Shown: in pieces, positions 22,460 to 35,980 of the stretch
Layout: every line of letters starts with the position of its first letter
Position numbering within the stretch: the first letter of the stretch is position 1
Assembly (NCBI GenBank): GCA_013398615.1
Contig: VZSR01000520.1
Coordinates: 29,307,604 to 29,371,603, forward strand
From: Brachypodius melanocephalos
Lineage: Eukaryota; Chordata; Aves; Passeriformes; Pycnonotidae
Length of the DNA stretch: 64,000 nt
Direction of reading: 5' to 3'
Program-made: the position numbers and the translations under genes
Notes under the pieces: model-generated
Told to the model about the DNA's origin: nothing
Seen by the model: only the letters and a program-made list of their open reading frames with translations
The model's database searches: none

Positions 22460-25400
22460 TAAGTAAGAAATGTCTAAGTTCTGTCTAGAGCCACATGGAT
22501 CACACAGAGCTTAAAGCCATTAAAGAGGATTGTGTCCAGTTCATCTAAACATAGCAGAGATTGGACATGACTCTGTTCTTGTTCTATCTTGCATATGCCT
22601 GTCTGAATATGGCTAAATAGCTTGGATGTGGCTTGCTGTGATACCAGCAGTGGGTAATTCTTGTCTGTCTTTCATTTATAGGAGTGGAGAGCAACAATTC
22701 TCACTTAATTCTTTTTCCTGCCTTGGCAGGAGTGTCACAAGGGTGACATTGGCAGCGAAGGTTGATGAAGAACTTTGTGCTTAAGTCTTCTTACTTTAGC
22801 ATACTTATTCTCTACTAATTCCTTGCGTGGGCACCCTGCACTGAGCGTGCCTTTGTGTGGGTTAGAAGTGGATTAAGCTTAGCTGCCAGAAGAACTCTAG
22901 GTAGAGAATAAGAGAATTACAGACAGAATGCTGTTAAGCCACATTCTTATTTGTTCCAAAGTAATTTTCCTGTATTGGCAAGCACTAAGGAAAAGCTTCT
23001 TGTCTTCTCATGGTAAGAGGAGGGAAAATCCAGTTTCGATTGAGCATGCCCTTCTTTTCTCCTTCTAACTCTAGTTTGCCCTCTGTGTCAAGCTAAAGAA
23101 TTGCACATTCACCTCTCACTCTCAAGCTGAAGAAGATTGATGTGCAATTAAGATCTCTAAGGAGATGTATTAAACGCTGCAAAGGCTCCAAATTCTCTCA
23201 TGAATCTTCTTTTCTATTTTGTTTTTCCTCTCCTTCTTATCCTGTGTATTAGTATCTCATCTGCAGGACTGTGATGACCCTGGTTCATACTCCAGTAAAA
23301 GGTGGGAGCTGAAGGTGTTATGAAAACTAGTCACTGAAATCTACCTCTGGTCACAAAGATCTTTGAAACTGGTTTTGTGTCATGCCTTTTTACCTAAGTC
23401 TTTTCTCCTGTCTCATGCTTTGTTAGGTCAGAATTTGATGAGTCATGGTTGCTGCAGTGTGGCTGGCTTTGAATGTTACCCTAAGACTTGGGATTTTTTC
23501 TTTTCAATATTGAAATAACTTCTAAAGTTTCGGAAATTCTATTCTATGATGGCTTTTCCCCTAAAAGTGCTAGGAGCAGTGGAGATTTTTGTAAGTTTTG
23601 GCTCATGAAAAAAATAGGATAATAGTGTGAAAATCTGGACAGACCAGTCATTGGAAAATACCCACATTTATTTTTGGAATCCAAATATTCAGTGTAGCTT
23701 TCTTACTTCTCACTGAATTGCTTTCCTAGTATTTTAGTAGTGCTCCCATGCCAAAGTGAAGGCATTTAGTTTCTTCACTTGTATCTTGGTGTTTGGTTTT
23801 GTTTACAGTTCTTCCTGTTTTTACATGTCTTCAAGTAGTTGTGTGTTTTAGATTTTGTTGTTTGTTTGTTTTTTCTTTCTCTCTTCAAGCAACTTTCTGT
23901 GTAGTTTAATTTAAACTTCCTTGTGGATTTTGGTACAGGCAATATTGAGCATACCAATATGCATTAGGATTTCAAACATCTTTTCACAGAAGATGTTTCT
24001 TCTTCTGCATAGGGGTTGCTACTAATCTGAAATACTGAGTCCATTGCCTTGTTTCTTGCCGTATGCATGATACTGTTCTTTTGATGGACCGTTTTTCAGA
24101 ATTGCTATGCTTACACTGGTATGTAGGTATTGAGTCTATAATATTAGTTCCTTACTCTATACATACCAAATTCTAAGATTGCTGCTTATGTTTGAGTTTG
24201 CAGACATTTTGTCCCTGTCTTGTATTATAGATTTGATTTTGATTTAGTTGAATGAAATGAAGATCTTCCTGCTCATGTCTGTGAATTTGGAAATCAGGCC
24301 TTACAGGATGGCAGACTAAGTAAGAAGTAAGGCCTGTTTTCATGTCTTATTCCTTCTTGGCTGGTCATCTGGGGTAGAGGAATACTCCACTGCTGCAGGT
24401 TTTCAGAGAGCAGATCAAAACAAGAAAGTATTGTTAGGCTGAATGTTCTTTATTTATAGAGAAGACTCATGATAGCAAAGACTGTTGAATTTTATCTCTA
24501 CTTTTGTAAAAATCTATGATAAAATTCCTTGAACAGAAGGCAGAAGTCAAGCCTTGATTACTTGCAGTCCACAAGAGCTGTGTAGTAAGTTTAGATAGAG
24601 CATTAGTTTCAGTGTTGCGAACAAATTGGACTACAAGTGATTATTAAGTTTTCCCTGCAGTTTCAATTGCATTGAATATTCTTCAGTTGCTTGCCAGAGT
24701 AATTGTAAAAAAATTGTCGTGCTCTGTTAACTTTCAGTGCTGCTTTTTGTCTTCCCTGCTGGTGAATTGACCTGCCTGTACAATTCCTGCAGTAGTGCCT
24801 TCTACAGTAGGAGTCCCTATAGGTGTAGGATTTTACTGTGATTGGCATTTTGTATGCAACCACTTCAAAAGTGAAATCAGCTAAGGGAATTGAGCTCATA
24901 GGATAGCTAAGCTTAAATCTGAGGACTGCAGAAAATCAGCAATTGTGATCTTCAGAGCAGAATCTCCATCCTGTAAGAGTGCTGAGGAATTGTAAGCCCT
25001 ATTGGATGTAATTGAAGTCAACACCTATAGTCTGTAATGTAAGATAATGCAAAACTTTTAAAGACATTTGCATTTTTCTTGAAATGTTTGTCATAGAAAT
25101 TAATATATTTTTTCAGTAGTGAAATCCCAGCAGGGCAAAATACTTGGTTTTCATTTGTTTTTCTAAAATAAGTATTTGAAGCCAGTGGCAGACAACAAAC
25201 AACAGTGTGCTGTGATGGTGAATGTGGCCACTTTGCTCCTTATGAGAGCAGAGCTGCTGTTTAAAACCAACAAAATGGATGAGTTGAACACAAGAACTGA
25301 AGGTAGGCAATAGAGTTAACATGGTTTTGGTGTTCTCTTTTTCTGTTTCAGAAAAGAGGAAGAGAGTATTATATCTTTTGCCATGCCTCATGTAAGGGAG

Positions 25401-28400
25401 GCAGTGATGTACTAAGGAACACAGAGTCCAGACTGAGCAAATACCTAACTTCACTAATGGAAACAATATTGGTGCCCTCATGTGAATATTGTCCCTAAAG
25501 TTAAACCTCGTGAACGAGGTTCTTTCCAAGGGCTGGAAGCATAAATAATTATATTTTAACATCCATAATATATATAAAGAGCCATCACACTTTGTTTTTT
25601 TTTTTTTTTTTTGGTCTTGTTAAAATATCTTTTGTAGCCTGCATGTATTATTTGATATGATTTCTTTTGCTTCAGAAAAGTAGTATGAATTAAGCTATAA
25701 CTGTCCCAATGGAACAAAGTTAATAGCCATTTAAATTAAACTACAGCCTCCAGTGGATTACCACCTCTCCCTCTCTGCTCTAAAAGAGAACCATTTTATC
25801 CCCTAGGTTACACAGTCTCCTTGTCGGTCATGGGAATTTAAATTTGATGCATTATCCACAGGAGGGCTCCCTTATTGTTCCCTGAAGGTAACAGAAACAT
25901 ATTGGGAGTTTCAAGGGGAAATTTCAGTTTCAAAATGCAAATGCAAGCAATACGGAGTTCAAAGGAAGTCTTTTTTCTTGCTCACACCAAAATCTGGCTT
26001 CATGAGAAATTTTATGCAGACCAGCCTTAATGTACTTTCTGTTTTGCCTCTGAAACTAATATAAAGGTTGAGAATAATGTTCCTGCATTATATCTGTACA
26101 TTCCAAAATAACTTCTAAAGTGGTTTGTTTTCCCCGAGATGTTAGCGTTAAGTCTGTGGAGAACTATAAAAGCAGCTCACATCAGGGTAGATGGAAAGAA
26201 GATAAATTCAAACACCATGCTGCAAATGAGATGTTTACAGAATATGATGAATCCTCAGATGTTTATCCAATTGTTTTTTATTTATCTTATCTTTTTTTAA
26301 TGGAGGATGTTGCAAAAGAAATTGAGCTAGGACATCTGGTAAAGAATACCCTACAATAATTCCTAAAACAAGTCTTTTTTTAAATCAACAGCCATGTCAG
26401 TTTCCCTTTTTGTGCTGCCCTGGCCTAGTGCCCTTAGAATGGAGGAGAGATCATTTCTTTCATCTTTTACAGACCATAAACAGTCTGCTAAAGTGCCTGT
26501 GATAGGAAGCTTTTTATGATGTGTTTAGGGAGAGAGATGTGAACATTTTTTGTATCAGAAACTGCAGCTTGCCAGTGTGTTTTGGTTGTTACATAAAATC
26601 AAATCTGGTGATGGAGCAGTGAAGGAACTTAAGGGCTTCTGAGATACTCTGTTTTCTTTTCCCATGTACAAATTTTGGAGCTAAAAATGACTGTTGACTA
26701 ACGTGATAATTTCTTTCCTGGATGGATGCACAGCTTGGGTTGATGTCCATCAGTTGTTCTGTTTTACCACATTTCTCTAGCTAGTTCCAGATTGCCCACC
26801 CCAAGGAAATGTGTCCCTTTCAGGCTGATGTTTGCAGAATAAGCAATATTATTCAGCATAATATCCCACCTATTCAGCATGAGAACATTTTGTGAAGAAA
26901 ATGTCAAGTGCCCTGGTGAATGCTGAACTTACGGATATCTTTTAGCCTGCTCCATTGGAGAATAAAATCTCAAGAGATAATTCTCAGAAGATAACTCACA
27001 AGAAAAGTCTTGCAAACCCAGGTAGAAGAAGAAGATTAGATTCCACCTATTTTTCTGAAAAATAACTAGTTATTATCTGATAGCATTAAATGACACTATG
27101 AAGAGATGCCAAGCTATCAGGGAATACTTGGAAATTGCTTGTGGCTATTTCCAGCATAGATGGTTTTGTTATATTTCCTTCAGTGTTAGAGTGACTTTTC
27201 TTGTGCTGCTGTATGGAGAAGAATTTGGGAGAATATTTAGAAATAAGAACAATGAAGTTGGGTGTGTGGCTACTGTGATGAAGGCTGAGAGATGGCATGA
27301 GATAGTAGTCAAAATTGTCAGAATTCCTGGACTGCAGACCTACTTCTGATATCAGGTCAGCCTGCTGTACGGGTGAAAGTAAAGGCTAATGTTTGTAATA
27401 CTTCACAGGGTCTTTACAAGGTTTATTGTCAAAAAATTTTCCTAACCATGAATAGGAAATGGCATGTGAATAGACAATATTAATATTCATATTTATGGCA
27501 GTGGGAGACCTTTGTGCTGCAGACATTTTAGAGTCATCTCTATGGTTCTGAACATATATAAAAATGACAGAAAAAACAGACATGAGAGGACTATGTATGG
27601 GTATTCTACATGATTACTTTCAAGCTAGATATCAAGATCTTAAAACTAATATTGAAGTTTAAAAGTCAGTCAGAACAAATAATACATTTGCATATTTCCT
27701 GTTCTTTCTTGGCCTACACAAACTGGGAAGTTTTGGTTAAATCATGCTCTTCAGGAACTACTGTAGCAAATATTTCTTGGTGAATCTGACCTCTTTTTCA
27801 CATTTTCCCCATTTCATTGAAATTTGCATTATCTGTGAAATATGCAATTTGAAATGTGCATCTTTTCAAGACTGGAATATTCCTCTAATAAATACCATTC
27901 GCTAGAACATCTGCAAATGCAAAAAGGCTGCAAAAATAACCAAATCACACGGTATGCCTATGAAAACTACAGTGGTAAAAAAAAATTTCTTATATACAGC
28001 TCTTGCTTGTACTGTTTTTGTGAGGCTATAATGATGCTAAGTGATGACCTTGAAATCTCTTTTCATCCCATTGTTGGAGAAGAGGTAAAGTAGGTAAACG
28101 TTTCTGTCTGTAGTATTATATTTTAATGTGAATTAAACACCCTTTTTTATGCCTACGTTGGATTTTCTTCTAGAAAATCTGTTACGCAGACACCCTTGTA
28201 GCTCCTGACAAGAGGTGCAATAAGAGTTTCAGCACAGACAGAATTATTATTTTGACCTTCTAGAGATGTGCTCATACACTATTGCCACATGTGCGTGTTT
28301 TCCTTTATGCCAGTGGTAGTCAGATGGTTGAGTATATTAGTGGGAAATTTCTACTTGAAATCTGCTGTGTCAGTGGGGCTCCAGCATATCCCACAGACCA

Positions 28401-28500
28401 TCTCTGAAGTGATACAAAGTTTCACAATTTGAGAAAATAAGTCAGTGCATTGTGTTCTTTTCTGTTTCTGTTTCTCTTCAAACTTGGGCCTGTGTACCTA
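22460..28500. other. Anonymous DNA, no gene seen
   Basis: The longest frame is 149 codons on the minus strand (25113-25562), with no recognisable domain. An 18-T run lies at 25595-25612 with no retroelement body recognised beside it. No LINE, SINE, LTR or RNA gene was recognised. Confidence 0.5.
25595..25612. repeat. Poly-T run, 18 bases
   Basis: An uninterrupted run of T. If it were the tail of a minus-strand retrocopy, the body would lie at higher coordinates. Nothing there is recognisable. Confidence 0.9.
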
Positions 28501-31500
28501 CCATTCATTCTTTCTAGAACTTCTGTGCATCTACAAATGGGATTTTCATGGGTAAACACTGAGGTCTCACAAGGTGACTTTAAGGACTGAGTTTTGTTGG
28601 AGCTGTGTCTTAGCTGTGGCTGTGAAATTGGAAGGAACAGTAGTAAGATCTTCCTGTTGAGGAGAGTTCCTAGTGGCACCATTTTGAAGGTCAGTTGGAG
28701 ATGTGCATTGCAGCTCATCTTGGAGCAGTAGGGACAGCCCTTGGCTTGCAGCTGTAAATGCAAAAAGACCATGTCTTTTCATGAGGGCAAATCTATAAAA
28801 TGCCCCCACATTATGCACCTATGCCCATTTCACACAGTTTAGGAGGAATTAAGAAAAGTGGTTTCCCAGAGGCAGATTGTAATTTGCATCTCACCATATC
28901 CTTAGAGGTTAAACTCCTGAGCGTGCCCAGCTGTTAGTTATTTGTGTGCTGTTGCCTCTTGTGGATGAGTGAAACTTGAGTTCATCTCAGCTACATTTTT
29001 ATCGTGTTGCTGCTTGTCTTTGCTTTGTGTGAATCTTTTTCACTTCCCCATTGCTCTCAAACATGTTGACTCCCATTATTTATCCCTCAACCTATTGCTG
29101 GGGTGATTCTGCAGCTTGCTGATCTGCAGCTAACATGTGTTTTTGCTTCAGCTGAAGTGTACTGGAGTATGAAAGAGAGAGGCTGTGGAAGGGCAATTCT
29201 GGCTTCCTGCAGGCCCTGTGGAACTGACTGTTGGTGCTTCCAGAGGATTTGTTAGTGTATGTGTTGGTTCAGCAGCCACCTACCCTCTTCAGCTGGATTC
29301 TCTGGAGGGAAGGGCTGTGCAGTGCCTAAAGGTGCTACTCCCTCTCTACGAATCACTGCAACAGGACAATGTCCAGCTGTGCTTTCAGTTTACCTGGAGG
29401 TGCTTATAAAACCAATAGTATCTTTTGAATCCAGTTTGCTGTTTTAGGGTTTCAGTGGTGTATCAGCATAGTTCAAGAGTTTATTTATCTTTTTATATAT
29501 CCTTCTATTCATAATCCTAATGTGCTTTTACCATATTGCAGTAAGAATTGTCCAAGTGACAAAATGCCTTAAATATAAAAGACTTGGAGAGATTAAATGA
29601 AAATTCCTTGGATTACTCTGTTTCTCTTGCGAGGTTTGTTTTGTTTCAAGCTTGGTTACCTACTTTTACTGCAGCTACAGTATTTATCTATGTTGTGCTG
29701 TGCTGTGCTGTGATCGTGCCACAAATGATAGCAAATTCAGTAGAAGGGTGTGCTCCCTGCCCTTGGCTGCTGTTGCTGTGGGTAGGTTGATTTCTCTGCA
29801 GTGTAGGATTATATCAAAGGTACTTTTCTGTTATAAAGACACCCACCTTTTCCCCTCTGCTCTTTGTACTTGCTCTGCAGTTTTTCCCTTCTCCTGTACG
29901 TGGAGAGGGCTGACAATCCCAAAAGGCTAAAGATGAGTAGGAGGTGGAGACAAGTGAAAAACCTTTTGCTCAAGACCAGGGCATTGATAGAGCACCAGAA
30001 TTCCAGAGGTCTTCACTGGTGTTCACTTTCCATTGTCGTATAATAACCACTTAGAAGATGTATATTTACACTACCTGTGTACTGACACCTTAGTTTAACA
30101 TGATTTCCTGTAATTTCTGTCCTGTAAATACTTCCTTAGGGCATTGAGGATATTTTTTACAAGTCATAAATAGGAATATGCATGAATAAAGAGATACTTG
30201 AGTGCTACATAGCAGTCATTCCAGCCATGGAGTTAGTGGACATGTCCCATAAATACCTGAGGGTTGGCCTTTTTAGATGCCTCAGTCTATGCAGGCAGGG
30301 ATTTCATGCACTCAAATAGGCAGAAAAAAGTAAGCAGGACATGATGTGAGAGCTGGACAGGGGAAATTAGGAAATGATTATGTAATTTGGTGACATTTGA
30401 TGGAAAACAGTGTCTGGTTGTATTTCAGGAATTGCAATTTCTTGCTGTTAACTGACAACACCATCAGAAATTGTACAGGCATAGTAGGACACTCCTCCTC
30501 CTAAGGATTTAAGGATGGTTGTAGGAATAGATTACCGATCCCCAAGCAAGGATTTGGCTCCAGTAGGTTCAGGGAAAAGAAGGTACTTGTACCTCTGGGC
30601 AGCATGTATATACTAGAACCTCAAAATTCATCAGCCAGAAGTATTTCTGAGGTCTCTGCCTCATGTCCACGATCTTATGGGATAAAGGCTGGCTGAACTT
30701 TTTTAGGGGGAGAGCTATTTTATGTACTCAGAGAAGCACTTGAGGTGAGAATTTAATATCTAAAATTTGCCTCTGGATTTGTATGTAGATCTATGTATTA
30801 GCAATATTAAACCTTCTAAACACTCTAAGAATATAGTTGTTCATGGAGATGTGGATTGAGCCTGTTTCTGTGAGATGATTTGGATGCTGTCTACTGATGC
30901 CATGATATACTTACCTTACCTGAGCTTGCCATGTAATTGTTGTGCCCTGACAGGAAGTGGGAGCAACCCTTCTCCCATGCTTGGCAGGATGACTCCTCCA
31001 TGAGCCTTGTGCATGGAATATGACTGTGAAGGGCAGTCCACTAGGTTAGACTTCCTTGCAAGGTGCATGCTTTTTGTTTCTTCCTTCTGAAATGCTGAAA
31101 TAAAGTCTCATGAGAGCCAAACATCCGAAAAAAATAAGCCTGTAAGGCAGGTAATTGGTGATCTGCAGATACCCTTCATCAGAAACCCAAATCCCTTGGG
31201 TTTGGGTGAGACATTTGGGGAGTGAGGGTGGGTATATTTATTTTATCCTTTTTTTTTTTTTAATCCAGTAAGATAGTTCTGCCTGATGATGTAGTTTGCT
31301 CACTCTTTTTTGATCCTGTAGTGCAGCTGCTGCTCTATTTTCTACATGGCTGGGCTTTACTGCAGACCTGTAGAGCCATAGCTGACTTTGATTTTTCCTT
31401 TTTTTTTTTTTTTAAGAGAAGAGATTGCCATAAGCCAGAGTTATGGCAATGCAGCCCAAATATATAATTATCAGGGCAGGAAGGTGCCTTGGGCATCCCA

Positions 31501-34500
31501 GCCTGCCTGCATTTGGCATCACTTGTTTAGCTTAGCCTTGCTTCTTTAAACATTTCTCATAAGAAAGTCAAGTGTTTTCTTTTGTGGTGAGTTTGTATGA
31601 TTTCTATTGTTTACTTATTTGAGATTTTGGCAATTGTTTGTATTTTTCTTTAAGTGGAGGGAAATGAGCAAAATGAAGAGCTCATTTAAGAAAAATATTT
31701 TGTTGACTTTAATGTGCTTGTGACAAGGTGGGGGGCCCTAATCTCTCTTTAATATCTAAGAGTGTTTTATGGTTGTTATGTAAGTTTTAAGAATCATATC
31801 ATGATCCTGAATTCAGCCCTATGGTATAATCTTGGGTGAAGCATCCCAAAACTTAGCAGGAATCCTGTATCTCCATCCTCCTTAGCTCTTTTTTTTTTTA
31901 GCATGGCACTACAGGTTTGTACAGTGTCCAGTGAGCCCATAACAGGCTGGGAGGAAGGATAAGAGGGACTAGAGTGAATGCTTGTTGAACTAGGAAACGT
32001 GTACTTGAATAATGGTAATAAAATAGCTACTCCAGGACAAGACCCTGAGCTGGATGACCTTTTACCACAGAGTGAGTGTGTCACCTTAAAATTTAACCAG
32101 TGAAAGGTTTGGGTGCTGTATCAGACTATATTGTGTTAGGTAAGTTACTTAATTAACTGTTTGCACACTCTTCATTGCAAAGGCAGGGTAACACTTAGCT
32201 CAAATCTCTTATATTGTATCCTGTTCAATTGCAGCAATGTGATAGTGCACCTAAGAATATTCCGCTGTAACCGTGTCACATAGATCATTGTTGTTGTATA
32301 CTCTTGTCAAACAAAAACATAAAGTTGGAAAGGCTGAAAGCATTTATCGATTTCTCAGTTGAGGCATAAAAGAAGTAGACAACCTTTCAAGACTCAGGGA
32401 CTTAGATCTGAGGAAGAAGAGGAAGAAAAAAAGAGATATCTTTGACATAGATGACACAAGGACAGTGGTTATGTTTCTGACATAACCCGATAGGCCTGAA
32501 TGTTGAAAATGCTGTCTCTGGGCATGAAAGCAGAGGTATAAATGAGGGGAGAGTGAGGTACTACTTGAAGTATTTGCTGGCAATGTTTTAATAGAGTGTG
32601 TCTCATAGATATGTATCCTTTTAAATATTTTTCAAGCAGACGGATGAGGCTGCAGACAACCTATAAGCAGTGCCTTTGAGGGATGTTAGGACTGTGTCTG
32701 TTTTTTTTAAGGGGATACAGCTCCAAAGCCTAACAATATGAACTTTAAATATAGCCATAATTCACTCTTTCATTGCTGATTATTTTGGTGGGAACATGTG
32801 GTGAGTTTGAAATAGAAGAGTGGGAGACTTTCAACACTGATTTAGAGTTGAAAGTCATCCATTCTGTGACAGATTTAATCTGGTGTTGCTGTTGGTCTTT
32901 AAAAAGGCCTTTTAGATTCAAAGCTTTCTCTGAAAGCAAGCTTTTGGGGCTTCTCCTGGCTCTGCAGTGGGTCACCTGCATCAAATAGCCATTAACATGC
33001 TGTTGTAGCACTTTGCTAACATCTAGTCCTAAATAAAATGTCCTAAGTATGGTTATTAATTTATTTTTCCAGATATTTTATTTGATAGATTTGTAATAGC
33101 AGTGATTCTTAATATTAACATGCTTTCTAAATTTACGACAGTTGTTCAGTCCTAGGGAGGGAAGGGCAGTGTGGAGTCTTCAGGTCACATGGTGGCATTG
33201 TGGAGAGCTGTGTTTGCTGTTGTCTGGCTTTTAGAACATAACATTTGAATGTGTGGAAGAGTTACGTTATGCATACAGCTAGATCTGATTTAATCTGTCA
33301 TTTTATGTAGGATGATTTCAGAGTAGTAGCCCTCAGTCATTGTCAGCAGTGTGCTCTTACTGTAGTGATAGATGCCAGCTTATTTATTGCTGCCACCTTC
33401 CTATTAAAAAACTGTGCTTCTTTTCACTACATCAGTTGGTCTGAATTTGGGGGTAGAAGTTTATTCCATTTACAAAGAGGAAATGATTTGCATGGAGTCA
33501 GAAAACTGATGGATTTTTGTTATTTTAAAGAACTATGTAAAGTCCTCCATTCTCAAACAAAATAGGATACACAACATAGATGTTCCCCTCTACTCAGAGT
33601 ACCAGTTCTCTCTGTATGTATCCTTCCTCAAATGTCACATCCCACAGCCACACCACACATGAGCTCAGCCAGACCTAAACTTCTGTCACTCTCTGCCTGG
33701 AGAGTATGTTCTGCTCTCACATGACTTTGGAAGGAATTGCATAGCTATAGTGTGTTGTGTTTTGCTGTTTGCTGGATTTTTAAAAAATTCTAATTACTCA
33801 AGACCTCAAACAGCATGATATGATTCTTTTGTCTGAGGTGGAAACTTGTTTTCAACTTCTCTATTGTTTCTACCTTTCAAATACCTGGGTGGCAATTATA
33901 TCTACCAGTTCCACTGCGATTCAACCTCTGATTATTATTATTATTTTAGGCAAACATTTGTCATTCTGTCTTCAACAGTAAACCTTCATTCGTTTGTCTC
34001 CTCTGCCATCAGTTGTACTTGTTTAATTTAAGCTATTGCTTCATATAAGCCTTGTTGAACCAGAGTACTCACTTTGGTTTAAACCTGGCTTTCATCAGTT
34101 TTGTTGAAAGCAACTAAAAGCACTTTAAAAGCAAACAAAAAGCCAGTTACTAATGTAAAATAAGCCAACCTTTATAGAAGTAAGAACCTGTGCATATTAG
34201 TGTCTCCTAGTTTAATTTTAGACTTGTTCACAGACATAGCTGTAATGTTTTTAAGCAGTAAAGACAAGTTAGAGAAGACATGGGATATAGGGGATGGGTC
34301 AGAGGGATGGATGGCATAAACTCAAAAAATAGATCAGCAGGGTTTTTTTAATGTGACTTTTTACAAGCATGATTGCACACAGGTTCTTTGTAACTTCTTG
34401 TGAACTATTTCACATTACTTTCAGTTCAGAAATGTGAGATGAAAGGAAGTTATTGTGTCTTCTTGAGTGGTGGTAGCAAGATGCTAATTGAAGCTTTGGG

Positions 34501-35584
34501 TTGTTCTTTGTTTCTTGATCCTCACCCAAAGTAGAAGTCCCACTGTCCTCGAAAAGCTCAGAGTTGATGATTTTTTTAGGGAGGAGGAAGGGGACCAGGC
34601 AGGAGCAGTTAAAGTTCTGGGTTTTTTATTTCAGGAGACATAAATCTCTTTGCTTCAAAAGGATGGGCTTTGTGTGCGCATGAGAGAGAGAGTGCAAACA
34701 CTAATGCATCATGGAGGACAGGTCATTCCACTGAACGCAGCTCAGCTCCTGAGTGTTTGGAGATTAGAGGCAGCAATAATTTCTGGCTGCTGTAATTTAT
34801 GTTAATGTGGCAGCCCAGGGTTGTATATTTCTGCTGAGATGGCCGTTTTTGTGAGGCTTCATTCTGACCACAGTAGAAACCACAGGGATTTCAGGTATTG
34901 GTGTTTGTCTTTTGCTGATTTAGCCAAGCAGTGAAACAAACAATTTCATTTTGATTATTCAGTGATGGAATTTAATGCATGTTTCTTCTGATTTCTGTGG
35001 CATAAAATGGCAAAAAGAACAGGAAGGAAGCAGTAAGTTCTGCCTCTCACCTTTGGGTAAACTAGCCCAATGTTACTGTAGGATCTGGCACTCTTTCCAG
35101 TTCCAATGGATGAAAAGAAGCATTGCTCCAGGAGCTTTCCAATAATCCCTCAACCCTGGGGGTCTTGTGACATCACTGAGTTCCTGTTCCAGACTCCAGT
35201 TTTCCCAACATTCTATGTACTGCTGCAGTCTGTCCCATCAGCAGGGAGAAAAGAAGTACACAAGGTGAAGGTCGAAGAACACTGTGGAAACACTGAGATA
35301 AATGTCTAATATTGGAAAAGTGGAGAAAGTTTAGGGAAAGAAATTAAAAATGTTTTGGGAATTTAAGGAATTTCTTTTAGAGGTATTAATGAAAGAGTTA
35401 GTTAATCTTGCTTAAGTGATACCTGGGAGAGAGAAGGGGAAATACAGCTTTGCTAGTATTTGATGATCATAAATACTATAGAAAGAGACAACATATTTAG
35501 ATGACTACAAGTGGTGAATAGGAAAATTGAAGGGTAAATATTATGGAAAACTTCCTGTCATGGAGATATGCCCTTGCCCTGTCA
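28501..35584. other. Anonymous DNA, no gene seen
   Basis: The content is unique-looking AT-rich DNA with T runs at 31249-31261 and 31399-31413, a short TGTGC repeat at about 29694-29713 and an ATT microsatellite at 33931-33947. A patch at about 34660-34860 looks less AT-rich and better preserved and is discussed as a candidate conserved element. The 116-codon minus frame at 28422-28772 and other frames have no familiar domain. Confidence 0.5.
34660..34860. promoter_or_regulatory. Tentative conserved non-coding patch
   Basis: The patch contains GA repeats, CTAATGCATCATGGAGGAC, GCAGCAATAATTTCTGGCTG and CTGTAATTTATGTTAATGTGG, with a few retained CpGs. Homeodomain-type TAAT cores recur (about 34701, 34776 and 34794-34805). 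This is an impression of sequence texture, not evidence of conservation. No comparison was possible. Confidence 0.25.
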
Positions 35585-35748
35585 AGCTCTGGAATCATTT
35601 CCCAGGGGAATAGAAGAGCTACTCCATGGCTTGACAGGTTTTGAATTAGACTTGGAAAAATGTTAGTCCATGCAGCTTGTAGAATAATCTTTCTCTTGGC
35701 AGCAAGATAGCATATGAAAGGAGGAAATGATGATCTTGCAGAAGAAAT
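35585..35748 (+). mobile_element. Probable ancient CR1/L3-like 3' fragment
   Basis: The order CTCTGGAATCATTTCCCAGG, then CATGGCTTGACAGGTTTTGA, TTAGACTTGGAAAA and near the end AATGATGATCTTGCAG resembles the 3'-UTR region of old CR1/L3-type elements. The family pattern is a GGAA(C/T)-ATTTCCCA block, a GGTTTTTAA block, GACTTGGA-like sequence and a GATGATCT block. Divergence is high. It abuts the SINE relic that follows, without a clear boundary. Confidence 0.5.
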
Positions 35749-35980
35749 TATGGTCTAGTGATTTATGTACAGAAGTGGGCATCAGGACATCTGATTATTT
35801 TCTCTGTTTTGTCACTGATTTACTTTATAATACTGGGGCAAGTAATTTAATCCTTCTGTGCAACCATGTTCTCATCTGTAAAAGAAATGTTTTATCATCT
35901 GAAGAATTTACTCCCTGGACAATGTTCTCATAGCTAGATGGTACTCTGGAGTGTTGTGATTATTTTTAAAAATGCCCATA
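35749..35980 (+). mobile_element. MIR-like tRNA-derived SINE relic
   Basis: This shows near-full MIR organisation. TATGGTCTAGTGATTTATG corresponds to the tRNA-like A-box region, and a GGGCATCAGGACATCTG block follows. The core comes next: GTCACTGATTTACTT, then GGGGCAAGTAATTTAATCC, TTCTGTGCAACCATG and TTCTCATCTGTAAAAG. A weaker 3' part has GAGTGTTGTGATTATTTTTA. These blocks occur in the order and spacing known for MIR. The tail lacks a clear final LINE-like end. MIRs are ancient and immobile in birds. Confidence 0.8.

Noticed and set aside
25113..25562. 149-codon minus-strand open frame
   Set aside because: Unfamiliar product with no supporting context. Chance length.
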